Assembly: GCF_019428685.1 (NCBI RefSeq)
Contig: NZ_CP080096.1
Span: forward strand, 1,798,001 to 1,862,000
DNA length: 64,000 nucleotides
Source: Paraburkholderia edwinii
Lineage (GTDB): Bacteria > Pseudomonadota > Gammaproteobacteria > Burkholderiales > Burkholderiaceae
Direction of reading: 5' to 3'
Below the pieces are notes generated by a model. That model searched no databases, was not told the origin of the DNA, and saw only the letters and a list, made by a program, of their open reading frames with translations. The position numbers were made by a program, and so were the translations under genes. Positions 62,027 through 64,000 of the stretch are shown in pieces (position 1 is the stretch's first letter; every line of letters begins with the position of its first letter).

Positions 62027-62938
62027 TTACCGGCCTTTTCTTGCCGGCGGCTCGAACTGCTCGACGAGGAAGTCGATAAACGCGCGCACGCGCGCCGCCT
62101 GGTTCTGCCGGCTCGGGTAGTACACGAACAGATCGGCGTCCGGTAGCACGAAATCCGGCAGCACGACGCGCAGCCGGCCGCTTTTCACATACTTTTCGAG
62201 GTCCCACTCGGAGCGGATCAGGATGCCGTGGCCGTCCAGCGCCCAGCCGAGCACGATGTCGCCGTCATTGCTCGACAGCGTGCCGTGCACCTTGACCGCT
62301 TCGCTGTGCTGATCGCGCACAAAACGCCAGATGCCGTACGCGTCGTCGTTCTGGCGGTGCACGATGCAGCGGTGGTGCGCCAGATCGGCCACCTTGTGCG
62401 GCGTGCCGTTGCGCTCCAGATACGCCGGCGACGCGCATAAAAAGCGCCGGTTCGACATGATGCGCCGCGCATTCAGGCGCTGATCGGGCAGTTCGCCGAA
62501 GCGGATTGCCAGATCGAAGGCGTTTTCGATCAGATCGATCGGCCGGTCGGTCACCTCGAACTGCACTTCGACGTCGGGATATGCCTTCGCGAACTTCGAC
62601 ACGACCGGCGCGATCGTGGTGCGGCCGAAGCCGAGCGAGGCGTTGACGCGCAACAGGCCGCGCGGCGCGGCGCCATGACTCGACACCGCGTCTTCCATTT
62701 CCTGCACCTGCGCGAGGATGCGCGCCGCGTGCTGCAGATAGATCTCGCCTTCCGCCGTCAGGCTGACCGTGCGGGTCGTGCGGTTGACGAGCCGCACGCC
62801 GAGTTTTTCCTCCATCTGAGCGAGGCGCCGGGTCGCCGCGGGCGGCGTCAGATCGAGCGCGCGGGCCGCCGCGGAGAGGCTTTCATGGCGCGCCAGCAAG
62901 ACAAAAAATTCGAGATCGGAGTTGATGTCGGTTTTCAC
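62027..62938 (-). CDS. LysR-family transcriptional regulator
   Basis: 303 residues: N-terminal winged helix (FFVLLARHESLSAAARALDL, RLVNRTTR) and a substrate-binding domain from about residue 90. I place the start at the GTG of VKTDINSDLEFF because it gives the usual LysR length; an in-frame ATG further up would add about 50 unusual residues and run into the facing gene. Divergent from the tartrate dehydratase gene, 116 bp away, so it most likely controls it, with tartrate or a related acid as candidate signal. Confidence 0.9.
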   Translation of the reverse strand: MKTDINSDLEFFVLLARHESLSAAARALDLTPPAATRRLAQMEEKLGVRLVNRTTRTVSLTAEGEIYLQHAARILAQVQEMEDAVSSHGAAPRGLLRVNASLGFGRTTIAPVVSKFAKAYPDVEVQFEVTDRPIDLIENAFDLAIRFGELPDQRLNARRIMSNRRFLCASPAYLERNGTPHKVADLAHHRCIVHRQNDDAYGIWRFVRDQHSEAVKVHGTLSSNDGDIVLGWALDGHGILIRSEWDLEKYVKSGRLRVVLPDFVLPDADLFVYYPSRQNQAARVRAFIDFLVEQFEPPARKGR

Positions 62939-63054
62939 TGAAACTGAATTATCAATTGCGTATTGCTGAATTTTAACGCGCGACGCCGGACGTAATCTTT
63001 CGACTTTCAAACGTCGCATGCACCGCCAGCGTGCAGGATTTCCGGAGACCCCGA

Positions 63055-64000
63055 ATGAAGATCGTCGAGATTCGCGAAAAGACATTCCCCATTAGTTCGT
63101 CGATTCGCAATGCCTATATCGACTTCAGCAAGATGACGCTGAGCTGCGTCGCCGTGATCACCGACGTGATCCGCGACGGCAAGCCGGTGGTCGGTTTCGG
63201 CTTCAACTCGAATGGCCGCTACGGTCAGGGCACGCTGATGCGCGAGCGTTTCATCCCGCGCATCATGGCGGCCGATCCCGCGTCGCTCGTCGACGACAAG
63301 GGCACGAACCTCGATCCGCACAAGATCTGGGCCACGATGTTCACGAATGAAAAGCCGGGCGGCCACGGTGAGCGCTCGGTGGCGATCGGCACGATCGATA
63401 TGGCGATCTGGGATGCGGTCGCGAAGATCGAAGGCAAGCCGCTGTTCCAGCTGCTCGCGGACCGCTACGGCAACGGCGTGCCGGACCGCAAGGTGTTCGT
63501 CTACGCGGCGGGCGGCTACTACTACCCGGGCCAGGATCACGAGAAGCTGAAGGACGAGATGCGCAGCTATATCGACCGCGGCTACACGGTCGTGAAGAAG
63601 AAGATCGGCGGCGGCTCGCTCGACGAAGATCTGCGTCGTATCGATTCGATCCTGTCGGTGCTGAAGGACGGCCAGAAGCTCGCGGTCGACGCGAACGGCC
63701 GGTTCGATCTCGACACGGCAGTGCGCTATGCGAAGGCGCTCTCGCAATACGACCTGTTCTGGTACGAGGAGCCGGGCGATCCGCTCGACTTCGAACTGCA
63801 GGCGACGCTGCGTAATTACTACGACAAGCCGATGGCGACCGGCGAAGACCTGTTCTCGATGCAGGACGCACGCAACCTGATCCGCTACGGCGGCATGCGT
63901 TCGGATCGCGACTGGCTGCAATTCGACTGCGCGCTGTCGTACGGCCTCGTTGAATATCTGCGCACGCTCGACATGTTGCATGAGCACGGCTGGTCGCGTA
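63055..64000 (+). CDS. tarD: D(-)-tartrate dehydratase, enolase superfamily (3' end outside window)
   Basis: The first 315 residues of an enolase-superfamily enzyme. Metal ligands and base are visible: VVKKKIGGG (Lys), AVDANGRFD (Asp), YEEPGDP (Glu), ATGEDLF (Glu). The sequence closely follows what I recall of Bradyrhizobium D-tartrate dehydratase, including RNAYIDFSKMT, FNSNGRYGQG and RSDRDWLQFDCALSYGL. It dehydrates D-tartrate to oxaloacetate. The last part with the catalytic His lies beyond the window. CGGAG precedes the ATG. Divergent from a LysR regulator. Confidence 0.9.
   Translation, partial: MKIVEIREKTFPISSSIRNAYIDFSKMTLSCVAVITDVIRDGKPVVGFGFNSNGRYGQGTLMRERFIPRIMAADPASLVDDKGTNLDPHKIWATMFTNEKPGGHGERSVAIGTIDMAIWDAVAKIEGKPLFQLLADRYGNGVPDRKVFVYAAGGYYYPGQDHEKLKDEMRSYIDRGYTVVKKKIGGGSLDEDLRRIDSILSVLKDGQKLAVDANGRFDLDTAVRYAKALSQYDLFWYEEPGDPLDFELQATLRNYYDKPMATGEDLFSMQDARNLIRYGGMRSDRDWLQFDCALSYGLVEYLRTLDMLHEHGWSR

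Overview
The window reads as about 64 kb of a high-GC betaproteobacterial chromosome, most likely from the Burkholderiaceae (Paraburkholderia/Caballeronia-like). The grounds are strongly GC-biased third codon positions, an H-NS with a lysine/alanine-rich histone-like tail, an ectoine-catabolism cluster of the type found in soil bacteria, and the general gene style. I see no rRNA, tRNA, CRISPR array or insertion sequence. Species-level placement is inference.

Layout. (1) 1-9.1 kb: an ectoine/hydroxyectoine catabolic cluster. It holds the C-terminal end of an EnuR-type MocR regulator, then eutB, eutC, doeA, doeB, an AsnC/Lrp regulator, doeC and doeD, all on the + strand. Together they take hydroxyectoine to ectoine, open the ring, deacetylate to diaminobutyrate and deliver aspartate. 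(2) 9.2-20.5 kb: housekeeping and envelope genes. These are a periplasmic gamma-glutamyltransferase, a VOC protein, a PPK2 polyphosphate kinase facing a PiT phosphate transporter across a bidirectional terminator, a MASE2-GGDEF diguanylate cyclase, a DedA-rhodanese fusion, a DedA-PAP2-LssY fusion, and the H-NS protein. (3) 20.5-21.4 kb: a YigZ-family gene whose start lies in a 13-bp tandem repeat, and a probable small RNA with a three-way-junction fold and its own promoter and terminator.

(4) 21.5-42.6 kb: the most interesting region, a peptide-export and phospho-signalling locus. Five small genes encode peptides with one shared double-glycine leader. Around them lie a cNMP-binding/C39-peptidase/ABC exporter, an HlyD adaptor, a cytoplasmic PpiC-type prolyl isomerase, an outer-membrane factor, a sigma-54 activator, a transmembrane Ser/Thr kinase, a PP2C phosphatase, a membrane protein with two FHA domains, a caspase-fold/FGE-sulfatase protein, two DUF4399 proteins and an LRAT-fold protein. 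I find GG-N10-GC (-24/-12) sigma-54 promoters before three of the peptide genes (one serving a possible three-peptide unit) and a weaker one before the LRAT gene. This links the activator in the locus to its presumed substrates. (5) 42.9-45.4 kb: an 849-residue protein whose C-terminal domain resembles the CNF1 Rho-deamidase catalytic domain, with Cys and His 15 residues apart.

(6) 45.5-54.7 kb: an FtsI-like transpeptidase, aquaporin Z, a chemoreceptor, and a three-gene aminoethylphosphonate operon (PEP mutase-nucleotidyltransferase fusion, phosphonopyruvate decarboxylase, AEP transaminase). (7) 54.7-59.2 kb: hipBA behind four operator palindromes. It is followed by a lower-GC PAAR-effector-immunity-like cassette lying between two perfect 61-bp direct repeats, one being the 3' end of msrA. 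(8) 59.1-64 kb: a periplasmic MsrA with its DipZ-type electron supplier, then a LysR regulator divergent from a D-tartrate dehydratase gene that runs off the end of the window.
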